From Biscogniauxia marginata (lineage: Eukaryota > Ascomycota > Sordariomycetes > Xylariales > Xylariaceae): a stretch of DNA of 64,000 nt. The stretch's first letter is position 1. Every line of letters starts with the position of its first letter. The stretch covers positions 71,597 to 135,596 of the forward strand of contig MU404085.1 of NCBI GenBank assembly GCA_022695795.1, read 5' to 3'. The notes beneath the pieces were generated by a model. It was not told the origin of the DNA, searched no databases, and was given only the letters and a program-made list of their open reading frames with translations. This document shows positions 48,879 through 60,998 of this stretch, piece by piece. Made by a program: the position numbers and the translations under genes.

Positions 48879-49406
48879 CTAGTAACCCCATACCTCCCAG
48901 AAATCGCGGTTAGCAAGGAAGAATAAGCCACCTTCCCCATCCATCAGATTCACGATCTGACTGAACAACAACCAAAGGGCCACCACCATCACCGCCGATG
49001 ACACAGCGGTGATAGCCATCCCTCTGCACTCGTCTGTCGCGCCCCGGTCCGCGCGTCGTGGTGTCGTCGACCCGACGGCCTCGATGTCGTAGATCCTTCG
49101 CGGAACTGGTGGTGATGAAGTACGGCTTTCATCAAACGTGTTGTATCCATGACTACAGTGTTGCTGCTGCGACGGAGCTAGTCCTGTGGTAGCAGTTTCT
49201 TCGTAAGGTGGGGGCTTGGAGATCGGGTCAGCATAAACACTGGGAAATGGGATGGGTAAAAGTAACCACGGGTGCATGCGTACAGAAGTGTCATCTCCTA
49301 GAGCTGCAACTGCAGCTGCAGTCATTGACTCTTGGCCGCATGTCTCGCATTGCCGACAAGATGGACAGGTATCACAGCCGGAGGCGCCCGAATCTTTGTC
49401 GGGCAT
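48879..49406 (-). CDS. Small tail-anchored-type membrane protein
   Basis: 175 residues, starting at the first in-frame ATG (49406) in a CCCAAA-ATG context; the frame continues upstream to a TTG only. The N-terminus has a Cys cluster (CDTCPSCRQCETCG) that could bind metal. The middle is Pro/Ser-rich with a PPPYEE motif of the WW-domain-ligand type. A single hydrophobic helix near the C-terminus (AVMVVALWLLFSQIV) leaves about 25 residues after it, consistent with tail anchoring. The family is unknown and an upstream exon cannot be excluded. Confidence 0.6.
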   Translation of the reverse strand: MPDKDSGASGCDTCPSCRQCETCGQESMTAAAVAALGDDTSVRMHPWLLLPIPFPSVYADPISKPPPYEETATTGLAPSQQQHCSHGYNTFDESRTSSPPVPRRIYDIEAVGSTTPRRADRGATDECRGMAITAVSSAVMVVALWLLFSQIVNLMDGEGGLFFLANRDFWEVWGY

Positions 49407-50809
49407 TTTGGGTTGGAGAATGGTATTGGTTGCTTGAGTGGGTTGGAGGGATGTTGGAGGGATGTTTTCTTTTTCTTTGTTTCCTGGTGTTTCGTGCAAA
49501 TAAACTGGTACTGGCAGAGAAGAGGTTTGTTTGTCTTGGTTTTGCAGTGGGACAACTCGTCTGGCACGTCTGTACTTTGTACGGGCAAGGGGGAAAACAA
49601 TCGAGAAGAGGTAATCCGCAAGGGAGTTTTATTTTGCCCCGGTGACATGGTAGCATAGAAAACAGTCTTACGATATTTCTGCCTTGTATCACTCCTTCTC
49701 ATTCCCTGGTTGTCGCACCGTGGCTAAATCATGGGACGTATCTACGTGAATGGTATGGTTTGACAACAACTGTGAGCTCAACGTACGTTCTTTGATGCGT
49801 GTCATTTGTTCAGCCGAATTTCGTCCAACATCGACCAGTCCGCCCTAGGTATCATTTCTCAACGGGCCTAATACAAAGAGCTTCAAAAATTCCATCTTCG
49901 GTGAATCAGCCATATATATGCCAGAAGCTGAGGTACTAAACCTAGCTCATTGCTTATTCACCTGTTCTTTTCATGTCACACCCAAGAGCTACCTGTCATG
50001 TATGCAATTACCCGGCTCGGCTTATTGTTCAGGTTTGCCTCAAATGGGTTATCTCATCCTGCAAACATTCGGCTCTGCGGCTGTCAGGAGTCACAACACC
50101 ACGTGCTCGACACTCGGAACATGTTTGATAGACTTCAAATGTAAATAGATTTAATGTTACCTGAGTATTTAATATTCGTATATCCTTTCATTATATTCTT
50201 GCCACCGTTTCTGGGGCTTGCATTAATGAATGCCATCTACCTTTAATGGCTGAACGCAAACTCTCCCTTGTTCTGTTTCAACATGGGCAATCCTGGTTAC
50301 TGTCCCTATGATAATGGATTATTCATGTATTCGCCCTTTCCTTATTTAATTTTTAGCTATTTTATTTTATGATCCTACTTACTATTAATCATGACCTTCT
50401 AATCCCGGATAGGGGCTGTGCTGGGCAGACGAAGCTATGATATAAGTACCTACATACATCTTTAATCTTTATATACCGAGGTATCCAAGGTACCTGTCGG
50501 TTTAGCGGTATGGAGACACTGACGTCACATTTGCTACGATATTTGGCTAAGGTAAGGTTTAGACTTGTGAGTCTCATGGTCATTGATGATGATGATGATG
50601 ATAATAATATTGTTAATGTCCGAGGGGCTTTTAGTCCTATAAGATCGACGCGAGCGCGTTCGATTTATAGGCAACTTTGCTAAGCAAGCAGCCTTCTGTG
50701 AAGAATAGGAGGCACCGGTTACTAGAGGCCATCTCCTTACATGTGTCCCTTTCCGGTCTATTTCTTTTTGAGAATCTTGATACATCATCGACGCCGTCTC
50801 AATATTGCC
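49407..50809. other. Intergenic region
   Basis: About 1.4 kb between divergent genes. It holds a (GAT)n/(AAT)n run at 50585-50606. Open frames at 49208-49702 on both strands are shadows or chance. Confidence 0.5.
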
Positions 50810-52252
50810 ATGGAGACCAACTCGCCCGTTGAAAGGTCGCATATCAATCTCCAAGGGGGATGGCCGACCCCGCGATTGCATCCCACCGATGATATGCAAG
50901 CGGCTGCTGCTAAGCTATTTGCTTCGCCGGATATCCATGAGCGCCTTCGCTACGGGCCTAGCCTTGGAGCCGAGTCCTTGAGAAGCAATATAGCAGAATG
51001 GCTCACGGAAGCCTACCACCCACGAGCAGGGCCAATTCCCTCAGATCGCATTGGCATAACGAACGGCGCTTCAAATGGGCTAGCTACAGTCCTCCAGAAG
51101 TTCACCGACCCCGGGGTAACGAAGTACATATGGATGGTAGAGCCGACGTACTTCCTAGCATGCCCTGTATTCCGTGACGCCGGATTCGCAGAACGTATCC
51201 GTGCCATTCCAGACGACGATAGAGGTATCAACTTTGAATACTTTCAACAATCTTTGGAAGAAGCTGAAAAGACTCACACAAACCCAATACCACCGTTGAA
51301 GACGCCTCAGAATGGTTATCCCAAGATCTACCGCCACGTGCTCTACATGGTGCCGACATTCTCTAACCCTAGCGGAAGGACCATGGCATTAAAGGACCGC
51401 GAGAAGCTTGTTCGTATTGCTCGCAAATATGATATCTTGATCGCTACAGATGATGTATACGATCTTCTAAGATGGGAGAATTCGGGTAACAAAGAGGCGC
51501 AGAATGACCGAATCCCTATTCCTCCTCGAATAGTAGATGTTGATCGCTTGATAGAGGGATCGAACCCTTTTGGAAATGTAGTGAGTAATGGATCATTCAG
51601 CAAGATAGTTGCGCCTGGCGTGCGTGTTGGGTGGCTTGAGGCAACCTCGCAGTTCATCAATGCTATGGGACGTGTGTGAGTAAAAATATTTACGGCGAAC
51701 AAGTGCAACATAACTGACATTAAGCCCAGCGGCGTAACGTATTCGGGCGGCAACCAGGCTCATCTAGCATCCCTCATCATCAATGAAATGCTTGCAAGTG
51801 GTTATATCCGTCGCAATATCGAGAAATTGTTAATTCCAACCTATCATCGTCGGTATCACACCATGGTCGGTGCAATTCGCAAATTCCTGTATCCCTTAGG
51901 GGTGAAGATCGCCGCCGATAATGAATATGTCAGGTCAGGCGACTCCTATCAGAATACGGCCGGAGGGTTCTTTCTTTACATTATATTCCCAGACGATGGG
52001 TCGCTACCATTTGCCAAGGAGATCGCTCAGGTTGCGCTAGAAGAATACAACCTGAAAATAGCTCCAGGGAATATCTTCACAGTCACAGACGATACTGTTG
52101 AGTATCCATTGCGCTCTAATGTCTACTTGCGAGGTGCGCGGCTTTGTTGGGCGTGGCACGAGGAAGAAACTCTAGTCGAGGGCATTGCGCGTCTGGCCGA
52201 TATTTTACGGAAACTCCGGGAAGACAGGCATCAAAAGTCGTCATCTCGCTAG
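50810..52252 (+). CDS. PLP-dependent aminotransferase, class I/II
   Basis: Exons 50810-51675 and 51730-52252 join in phase to 462 residues. Fold type I signatures are visible: GITNGASNGL (phosphate-binding turn), VPTFSNPSGRTM with the substrate/PLP Asn at about 186, TDDVYDLL with Asp 214, and the Schiff-base Lys at about 265 in NGSFSKIVAPGVRVGW. It most resembles the 2-aminoadipate/valine-type transaminases of fungi; the true amino donor is unknown. An upstream in-frame ATG at 50741 would add 23 residues, but the ATG at 50810 in GCC-ATG-G context is preferred. No targeting signal is seen, so it is likely cytosolic. Confidence 0.9.
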
Positions 52253-53038
52253 CATTCTCAGCAGGATCCTATATCACTTGACTATCCCTAATGGAAGGGT
52301 AGTTCGCTGCCAAAGGCTACCCAATAGGGGAGGGCGGATGAAATAAAGTGTGTAATATTTGATGAACAGATCACCTCACAATTGAAAGGTTTCCCGAGAT
52401 ACATCAATTTAAACTGGGTGACCAAGTTACTTTTTTAACCCAAGACAAGCCCCGAGTCTATTATTACGTCCAATATGATCACCCAGAATGACCCTATCGG
52501 GCAGCCCAATGAAAGCCAGCCAATCTTTTCAGCTAGGTGCAGCACGAGATCTACCAATCACCCCCTGCCATCCGCCCACACCAGCAGCGTTGCTTCGAGA
52601 TCTTCCCCATGCTTATTGGGCCTGGTGCTTTGCATCTGAAAACATCGAAACATAGTGCATGCATCAGGCCTTTACCGAGCCCGGAAGGTCATGAGTTGAC
52701 TCCCACCCAGCCCGCAGCCTTAAATCACAACTGAACACCAATCATGTACCTGACGATCGCACGTGTCTCGGCGACTCAGAAGTCTTATAACCCATGATGA
52801 TATCAAAGTGAGTACAAGAATGCTCACTAAAACCCACGTGCCTAGGAATACCCCAGCATATATATCCCGGCGATAATCCTTAGTATTTCTTAAAGGGGGG
52901 TCGCACTAATGTCGACGTGCAAAAATATCTGACTGCTATTCGAACGATGTTACCTATCACAAACGTGTATCTGTAATAATTATTTTTGTGTTAGACTATA
53001 TATATATATATATATATATACATACGCGGTTTATAACG
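52253..53038. other. Intergenic region
   Basis: No gene is seen; the short frame 52537-52734 has no support. It ends with the TA repeat upstream of the next gene. Confidence 0.5.
52997..53020. repeat. (TA)12 microsatellite in the promoter or 5' UTR
   Basis: Twelve perfect TA units end 18 bp before the ATG at 53039. Confidence 0.9.
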
Positions 53039-53705
53039 ATGCATCTTCTCAAGACTGCATTATTCGCTACACTCGCCGCGGCCGCGAAGCCGACGGTGTA
53101 TTTTATCCGTCACGGCGAGAAACCTGCCGGGGGCAACGGACTCAGCCCAGAAGGCGAGCAGCGTGCCCAGTGCCTGAGGAACGTCTTTGGGGCCGGCTCT
53201 CAGTACAACATCGGTCATATCATGGCACAGACGCCTAAGGATAGTGAGTTAGCGACGCTACTCCATTAGCTGTAGCTTTTGCTGACGAATCTGCTGCCGA
53301 GCTTGAAGACGGTAAAAGACAACGCCCTTACCTCACGGTGAAGCCCCTGGCCGACGACCTCGGTTTGGAGGTTGATACCTCGTGCGGTCGAGATGACGAG
53401 GAGTGCGTGGCTGACGTGGTGAATAATTATAATGGCGAGGGCAACATCTTGATATGGTATGTTCCATTCGATTATATACTTCGTTTCCCAACCCCCGTCT
53501 ATGTTGGTCAGAATGATTATAGAATAAGAGGTCTCATCTTGGTCGCAGCTGGGAGCATCATCAACTCAATAACCTCGCGGAAGAGCTTGGAGCGACTATT
53601 GATGATTATCCAACCGAGTCATTCGATCTCATTTGGACTACCCCGTACGACTACAGAGAGATCGTTTCGATCACTTCAGAAAGTTGTCCTGGGTTGGATA
53701 ACTAG
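53039..53705 (+). CDS. Histidine phosphatase (phosphoglycerate-mutase-like) protein
   Basis: Exons 53039-53243, 53309-53456 and 53549-53705 fit in phase to 169 residues. The catalytic RHG motif is at residues 24-26 (YFIRHGEKP), close to the N-terminus, and a later segment reads ICWEHHQL with the second His. The family transfers phosphate through a phospho-His. It is short, lacking most of the usual insertion domain, as in other small fungal members. Residues 1-16 (LLKTALFATLAAAA) look like a signal peptide, so it may be secreted. Intron 1 ends with AAG. Confidence 0.8.
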
Positions 53706-54215
53706 GTGGGATCATGAAAGGGGACCTCTGTACGAAACTTGAGTTGCAAACGTTATCTGTTGTTGATGTTCAAAGTGATGGTGTTATAATATAAGTGTGG
53801 TAGATCTACGGGCACCCTGACTGGGAGATCTGGTGGTAATTGTTGCATAGCCTATACCGTTGGTGGACAATGTGTGTTAATAGCACAATAGAAATTCTAT
53901 CTTCATTCACCTATCATCTAAGATACAGGTAGATTCTGGTATCGGGGCAACCAGAATAACCATAATTTGCGGCTCAAAGTACTTATATACGCGTTAGCAA
54001 ACATGTGAACAATGCTCTGGCGTCAGAGACACGTAAACAACGTAAATTCCTTTTTTCTCTTTCTTTTTGGCCATTTTTAATGTCCAGCTTCACACTCTAA
54101 TTCGTTCTGTTCAACCTTCACATCAACCTTCACATCACCGCCGACAACAACAACTCCATCGCCGCACCGACAACAACTTCGTCACTGTGCCGATAACAAT
54201 TCCATCATTTCCAGT
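53706..54215. other. Intergenic region
   Basis: Ends with a CACATCA/CAACAACAA-rich stretch (54118-54180), a likely 5' UTR of the F-box gene. No gene is seen. Confidence 0.5.
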
Positions 54216-55967
54216 ATGGACAGCCTACCACAAGAGCTGGTGGACCACATTGTTTCCTTTCTCCCCAAGAAGATCTGGGAGTTTTCATCTCCTGGAAAAA
54301 CACCACGCCTCCCTGGATATTCTATCCTCTCCCGACGATTCCAAAAGGCTATTGAGTCTCGTACTTTTGAGACCCTCGCAATTAGGAGCGACAATCATGA
54401 ACTTCGGCAGTTTGTAGCCATTCAAAATCCTTTGCGCCGAACTTACCTGCGGCACTTTTACTATTGTATTGATCTGCCACCTTGCAAGAGTGCCCTTTTT
54501 CAGCGCTTTAAGGATCCTGCTGAGCAAGAGGCCAACAACCAAGCATTTACCATCGCCATATGGCAGCTGTTCCGGATCTTGCAAACTAAGGACCACACAA
54601 AAGACATCAGTCTGTTCATCTATGACATTGTCTCGCCGACGGATCAAAAACTTAGGTCATCCCTGGGGTACCGGCGGTATGAGAGGTCTCGAATCCGTCT
54701 GCTAATGGAGCCCGAGAAGCTACAATTGCTTCCAAAGGTGTCGCGATTGGCGTTTGCCCCGACAACACATCCAGTACTTCCGCGTATCTGTATCGACATT
54801 GCAACAAGACTACCCGACCTTAAGACTCTCGACATGAACATCGATGCCCAGGAACTGCTATATCCGGGACTCCCAAGACAGGATCGCCACACGTTGGCTG
54901 AAGCAATTACAGAACATTCGGGACAGTTAAAAAAGCTCGTAAATGTGTTTATCGCATTTGGACCACTTGGGGGCCCCTGTAACCAGTTTCTCTCCATGCC
55001 TGACCTACTCTACCCGTTGCAGCATGATCCCCTGGGCGTTGCACTGCGTCGTTGGTCTGGCAACATAGAGTACCTAGATCTAAAAGGGACTTTTGACGGG
55101 ACGCTTTTCTGGCCACACAGTTCCGAGTCGGCTGAGGATCACCGTGAATCTCCAGTGAGGGCCAAGCTTAAGAAAATATATGTGAGCCTCGAGAAACACA
55201 CGCCATCGGGGTGGTGGTACTTCATGCCTGAGAACGCAAATGACTACGGGATGCCGGCTCGCAACCCTGCAGAAGATCCGGAGGATTAGTGAGTTAATTT
55301 TGGAGTTCTTTATTTCCTCTTATAGGCTGTCTCATGAACAGAAACTGTCTAGTCTAGCTTGTCATATGAGTCTTTGCTCTCGAGACTTGTTTCACGGGGT
55401 TTAAAAAGTCCAAATATAACAATTACTAACTCCTTTTTATGTAGCCCTCCTGCAAGTAACAGAGATATTATCTGGGGACCTCATCAACTTGGCTTGGCGC
55501 ATCCGTTTGTCCCCGGACATCCGAACACCCCTGAATACGAGTACGCATGGGAACACACTCCAGACGACGTGCCTGAGCCATTCATGCGAACGAGGAATGT
55601 GCCGAACGACGAAACCATGGAACCTCTTGTAGAGAGCTGGGCCAAAGCCTTGCAATACATGCCCGCGCTTGAGGAGGCGATTATTTCCTTCAAGCTCAAA
55701 TTACCCGTTACCGGTAGCAGTACGATGCTTAGAATGGAATACTGGCAGATAATTTACCAATCGCCGGGCGCTGGAACAGGCGGGTGGATCACCAGGCTTA
55801 GATCTGCGGAGAAGAAGAGCAGGCGCATCATCTTCCGTAATACAGGTCGCTGGCGACCCCGTGAGGCTACGATGAACCTGCTCCGAAAGGTGGGGAGACT
55901 CAGCCATAAGGGTACGGATCTAGTTGTGCTCAGCCTAGACAAGTGGGATAGAATTTCTCGGGATTGA
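54216..55967 (+). CDS. F-box domain protein
   Basis: Exons 54216-55288 and 55445-55967 join in phase (intron 55289-55444) to 531 residues. The N-terminal F-box (MDSLPQELVDHIVSFLP, then YSILSRRFQKAI) would bind Skp1. Leu-rich segments follow that resemble weak leucine-rich repeats (LPKVSRLAF, LPDLKTLDM, NIEYLDLKG), typical of fungal F-box proteins that act as SCF substrate adaptors. The start is the first ATG after a CAGT context. No membrane segment or signal is seen. The target is unknown. Confidence 0.85.
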
Positions 55968-58214
55968 AACTGTTTGTGTTGGAGAGTTTTCATATGAAAA
56001 TGAAAGCTGGGAAACGGATATGTATATATAAATGTAATGTGTAGAATGTCTATACACCACCGGGCTTCCTCCTCGTGGCCTCGAGTAACTCGAAGCACAC
56101 AATGAGGAAATGAAAAAAAAGGAAATTGTAGTCGTCCACAAGCGAGTTTCCCATAAGAATAAAAGTGAAACCAAAGAGTAACCAAAGAGTAACTCCCAGT
56201 CCCATCAAGACATGAAACGAAATAAAGATGTGTACACGGAGAGTGTTGTAAATATGTATACACAACAAGAAGAGAAAGAATGTAAACGGAACCTCAGACC
56301 AAAAGAAAACGCCGAACGCCTCGAAGACCCCAAATAAACCCGAAAATATTTTAAACTTGAAAAACGAGTAAAAACGGAAACAAGAAAAGGAAGACGAAAA
56401 AGCCACATTCCATATTCCCGATAGGCCCACAGAACGAGAAAGCAACCAGAACGCCGTACACCAAGGATGAAGAGGAAAGCACAAGAGGAAAGACTAAAAG
56501 ATGAGAGCAGGAAAACGCTTGAGACTAAATATTCCCTCCAAGAATGGAGGTTTTGTTTCGAAACGTGTCGTCTCTTCTTATCCATTGGAGGGATGGGGAG
56601 GGGGGGAGGGGGGAGACCTGTAAGCAGATTTGAAGTCAGGTGCGCATACCTACATACATAGCTACGACGTGTCCCCAGTCAGTCCCCAAGTAGATATCTG
56701 GGGTATCTATGTTACAGTACAGATTTAAAAGAGAAAAAAAACCCAAAGTTGCCGCGTAGGTTGTCGCCCGCTGGTTCGTGATCGCGGGACCCGGATCCGG
56801 GTGGGGAAGGAAAAGAAAAGGGGAGAAGTAGTGATCCGTGTCATCACCACAATGGACGCAAAAGTCGGCCCCCCTTCCCCCCTTCCCCCTCTCCCCTAAT
56901 GCAGCCCGCAAATGTAAATATGGCTGAGACACTGGATCGGCCTGGATGGGGTTCCCTAGATTACATATTCCTCGACGATAGGGTAACCAGGTCCACGCAG
57001 GTGGAAAACGCCAACCTCTTTTTTCTTCTTTTTCATCTACACTAATCCAATCGTTAACTGGATTGTTTTTCTTTTTGGGCATGCACGCAGGGTCGTAAAT
57101 AAAGCAAATATCTAGACATGGCCTCGTGATGGAACACGATACAGATACATATAGCACCATCATATGACTTCTTTGGTAATCGGCATAGGCTGCCTAGATC
57201 ATACTTGGCTAGCCCCCTCTTTCAACTACCTAGTTAGTCAGTCAGTTGGTTTATCTACGTACTGTAGATCGGCCATCGCATCGTATCGCATTGCATCGCA
57301 CCGCATAATGTATCGGAAAATGTGCATAGGTACTCCCCCTTCCTTCCCGGGTTTTCAGCCCTCACGCTTCTTACCTCTCTGCTTCGTGCCTCGTGATCGA
57401 CTTAACTCGTGCCAACTCACTCATCCCCCTCCGGCCACATGATCACTACGTAGGTAGGAAGACTATCATTATATGCCAACCGCAACGTAGCCCCCACCAC
57501 GGACGATGCTGGCGTCAGATTACCACATCATACCTCGAACCCGGCCTACGGCAAGCCCATGAATGATAAATCGCAGTTCGTAGGCCCCGCCGCCGGCTCA
57601 ACTCTATAGTAAGCACCAGTAACTACTCCAGCCCCGATATGCAGTCGTTTCGTACGTGTGGCACGTGCGATATGGTTGCGGACGCGATGACAGGAGCACA
57701 GTGAGTCAGTCAGAGGTGAATTTGTCGGAAGTGCAGATATTTTTATTATTGTTATTGTTGTAAGTACTTCCCACGACGGACGATATGCAAGGAGATATAC
57801 CTACGTACGTATCGAGGACTAGTCAACCAGGCCGATCAGCGTGTGAAAGCAACGCACGGTCGATTTCCGGTGGATGTTAGCATAACGAGAGGGATCTCGT
57901 GGCGAGAGGAACATATGCAGGCATCCATGATGTTGCTCTATGTGCTTTCCCGCCCATCTGCATCGCGGGCGGACGGGCCGTCTGGGTCGGACTCTACGCT
58001 CCGGCCTCTTCCCTGACGTACTACTAGTAATAGTAGCTACCTAGATAGGTAGTTTTAAGTCAAGGTTATAGTCAGAAGCATATCACATAGCACAAGTCCG
58101 CCTAACCTAGCTGTAACCAAGGCTTCTTAATTTCTAGTTTCCTCTAGAACAACTGAAGGACTCGTATCGTTTGTCTCTTCGAGTCATTGCCCTCCTCTCT
58201 CCACTACCGCCATC
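55968..58214. other. Long intergenic region
   Basis: About 2.2 kb. Purine-rich on plus at 56090-56530, which gives spurious hydrophobic frames on minus. A loosely repeated ATCGCAT motif occurs at 57274-57307. The 175-codon minus frame 56636-57163 has no start context or homology that I can see. Confidence 0.45.
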
Positions 58215-58555
58215 ATGTCTATTAGCTCCGAGCCACAACTCTCAAGTGCCGAAGAGATTTTGACGGCGTATCCAGCGCGCTCGGTACCGATTTCTAGCTT
58301 GAAGTTAAAATTTACAATGGTCATTTCGAATGCCTCTTTGAAAAGATACAACTTGATAAGATGTGGATTTGGCAGGACCTTGCTAGAGCCTGGAACTCTA
58401 TACCTTTGCCTGAGACCTGCAGGACTATTGCATGCGGGGCGTGCCTGGTCCTAAGACTGCTTGCTCTGCCCTACTTCAGGAACGGAGAATCTTCTGTGGA
58501 GACAGAGGTAGTAGAAGCTATTCTTAATAGTATTCAAATTGATCGCTTGATCTAA
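58215..58555 (+). pseudogene. Small protein gene with a frameshift
   Basis: An ATG at 58215 in a CATC-ATG context opens a frame (SSEPQLSSAEEILTAYP) that runs out of sense at about 58312. A plausible continuation lies in another frame (YNGHFECLFEKIQLDKMWIW, then a hydrophobic stretch) to a stop at 58555. The switch falls at a short T run (AAATTTAC), so a one-base loss is likely. No intron fits. It could be a sequencing error or a decayed gene; function unknown. Confidence 0.4.
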
Positions 58556-59330
58556 CAAGAAAAGGAGAAGATGGGGAAAAGGGGGGGAAACCGGTGAGAG
58601 TACTTGTGTTAACTAGGATTGTAATTTGTATTAGAAAAAGTGAAGGACCAAGAAGTAGGGAGGAAAACCAATTCAAATACGCGAAAGACGTCGTTTACTA
58701 GAGGTACGTCTTGCTAACACCGACTACTCTGCAACCTAATTACCCATTTCTCTCCGAAACGTTCTCTTGAGACCGCGATATTCAACGCGGGGAAGGGCTT
58801 GAGCGATTTGTTTCTCTTCTATTGCTTTGTGTTTCGTTTCGTGGAACAACACGAAGTGACAAGAAAGAAAATTCATGCGTGGTACTTTCCAAGGGACGGA
58901 TCCCTGCGACCCTGCAGGTAGTAATATGCGCGCACGCCAAAGTATCCCCTTATCCTACCTATCCCGGAAGGAAGAGATAAGAGCTATAACCCGAAAGGGG
59001 AAAAGTAAATGACTTTTGAAAGTCTGAGAAAGGCCTAGCTGATGCAGAGTTGATTTGCATGAAGTGTGTCCTCGGTGGCCCCATTGGCTGGGGTGCTGAT
59101 GGTGCACAGAACTGCATAGAGAGCAGCGACCTCGGTCTCGATTGCATACCTTGAGTAATTTCGACACCTTAGGTCGGCAATTTAAAGGCCTCACATTAGA
59201 TCGACGATTAAACTGCGCAGGAAGAATGAACGGGTAAGGAGGGGTTGTCCCTCCCTGGACAAAAAAAGTGATATATAATAATACCCTGGACTGGGACTGG
59301 GTTGCCCTCCTTCAAACACCTCCTTGGTCT
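58556..59330. other. Intergenic region, with the possible shifted tail of the next gene
   Basis: 59191-59466 is open on minus and may be the true C-terminus of the F-box gene if that gene carries a frameshift (see its entry). Nothing else is seen. Confidence 0.45.
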
Positions 59331-60998
59331 TTAAACTGCAATGCTCTCTTCCACGGAATAGTATCCGTGGTTTCTTTGCTTGCAGCTCGAACAGATGATA
59401 ATTGTCTTCGTCGACATCTCTCTGAGAAATTTCTTCATCGTTAAAATACTCCCCGCATGAGACCATGTGCTTAACATGCCACTGGCCGAGCTCGATTGAA
59501 CGCCAAAATTCGATGGTAAGAATGCGACTGGATGACTTCCGTTCTGCTTTGAACAGCGCTCACTGTGGTGCTCAAGTTCGGATACCGAGAGCTCCTCTAA
59601 GTCGAGGAAGCAATACATGCCTTCGAGAAGGGCAGACCAGGCATTCGGCCTCTTGGGATTGTTGTCCAACTCGTCGTCTAATTTGTTGACCGAAAGTGCC
59701 ACCGTATCTAGCTTCAGTCGTCTCAACGATCCAGAAAAACGTAACAGCATCTTCGATAGGGTGGCCGCAGGTGCGACCATATTACCGAGCTCTAGCTCGC
59801 AAAGCTTCCGAAATCTGTGTTCGGGATATGGCATAGACAAGAGAGTAATATCTTTGTGTTGTTGCTATATATGGATTAGTGAGCTAGAAACAACTGAGAG
59901 TGTAACTAAATCCGAACACTGTAGACGTGAGAGAGTAGTACGTACATTGTAGCCACAAGTATCTGCCACTTGGGATGTGTCATTGCTTTGCTTATCAGGC
60001 GGCGTGTCTAAGAAATTCGCCAGCCAACATATAATCCCATCTGCAAAGAAGCCCTGCTCCTTTGATTTAACGCGAAGGGTAACCAAGTTAGGGGTCTGTT
60101 CTAGAAACTTAAAGAGCTGATGGCGTTGCCACTGAAGAAAGCCACTGGAGCGGCTTGAATAACTGCCAAGGCTCCCTTGGATAAAACTAGCCGCCAAGTC
60201 AAGAGATTGGAGGTTCGAAAGGGTTGGCTGAATATCGCGAAGTAGGAACGTAGGGAGAGAGAATGCAGAGCTCGACAAGCCGATGTCCCTTTTTTGAATG
60301 TTCACGGCGAGCGTTTTCAGCCGGGTGCGACCTCTCCCCAGAGCGAGTAGTACGGCGGAGAAGACAACGTCGACAAACTGGTTATCGTAATGATGGAGAT
60401 GTGACTCGTTATTCGTAAAGTCCATGCCAGTTTCTCGAAGAACATGAGCGGCACCGTAGCTAACGAATAATGGGTTAGATCCCGGACGTGTCGTCCTTCT
60501 CACGGCATTACTATCCCGCAAGCTAAGCTCTTCGAGTGATTCGATGTTTGATAGCGCTTCACCAAGCATCAACTGAAACTGGCCGCTGCTTATTAGACAG
60601 TTCTGTTCCACCATGACAGCTTCGAGCTTGTGAGCGTTGATTCCATCTTTCACCGGCGGCATAGCACGGGCCGTGGAGGTGACCGAGTCCCAGATATCTA
60701 CAAATTGGGGCAGCGCGTCACTAGAGTTGAACCTGTCAAGGCCGATGGTAAGATGCGACAAACATCCCGAGAGTCGTGGGTGCTTGGAAATATCAATAAG
60801 GGTCTTCAGACTGTCGAAGGTGATCATGAAGCGCCGCTCAGCAAAGAACTCTTTACAGAAGGAATCGAAGAGATAAATCTCGACATGACGACATGTCAAG
60901 CGCAGAGAAAAGAAGTCGGCCAGCGAGAGGTAGGAGGATGTCTGCAGGAGCAGCTCGCAGGGTAGCCGCAGAAGCGAGGGCGCATCACATGTAGCCAT
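59331..60998 (-). CDS. F-box-like protein, suspected C-terminal frameshift
   Basis: Exons 59946-60998 and 59331-59864 join in phase (intron 59865-59945) to 528 residues; the start is the first in-frame ATG, with TATATAAG at about 61100 as a possible TATA signal on the plus strand only. The F-box-like N-terminus reads LLRLPCELLLQTSSYLSLADFFSLRLTCRHVE. Leucine-rich segments follow (LSNLQSLDLAA, PNLVTLRVKS, LRRLKLDT, LEELSVSEL). After about 59560 the frame loses the family's character, whereas another frame reads ILTIEFWRSIELGQWHVKHMV and stays open to 59191. A one-base deletion near 59551-59562 is likely. Confidence 0.75.

Noticed and set aside
55754..56585. Hydrophobic minus frames of 126-169 codons
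   Set aside because: Arise from purine-rich sequence on plus; Phe/Leu/Ser-rich with no consistent membrane-protein pattern, and they overlap the F-box gene's last exon.
56636..57163. 175-codon minus frame
   Set aside because: Long enough to notice, but no start context, no splice signals and no domain; chance is likelier.
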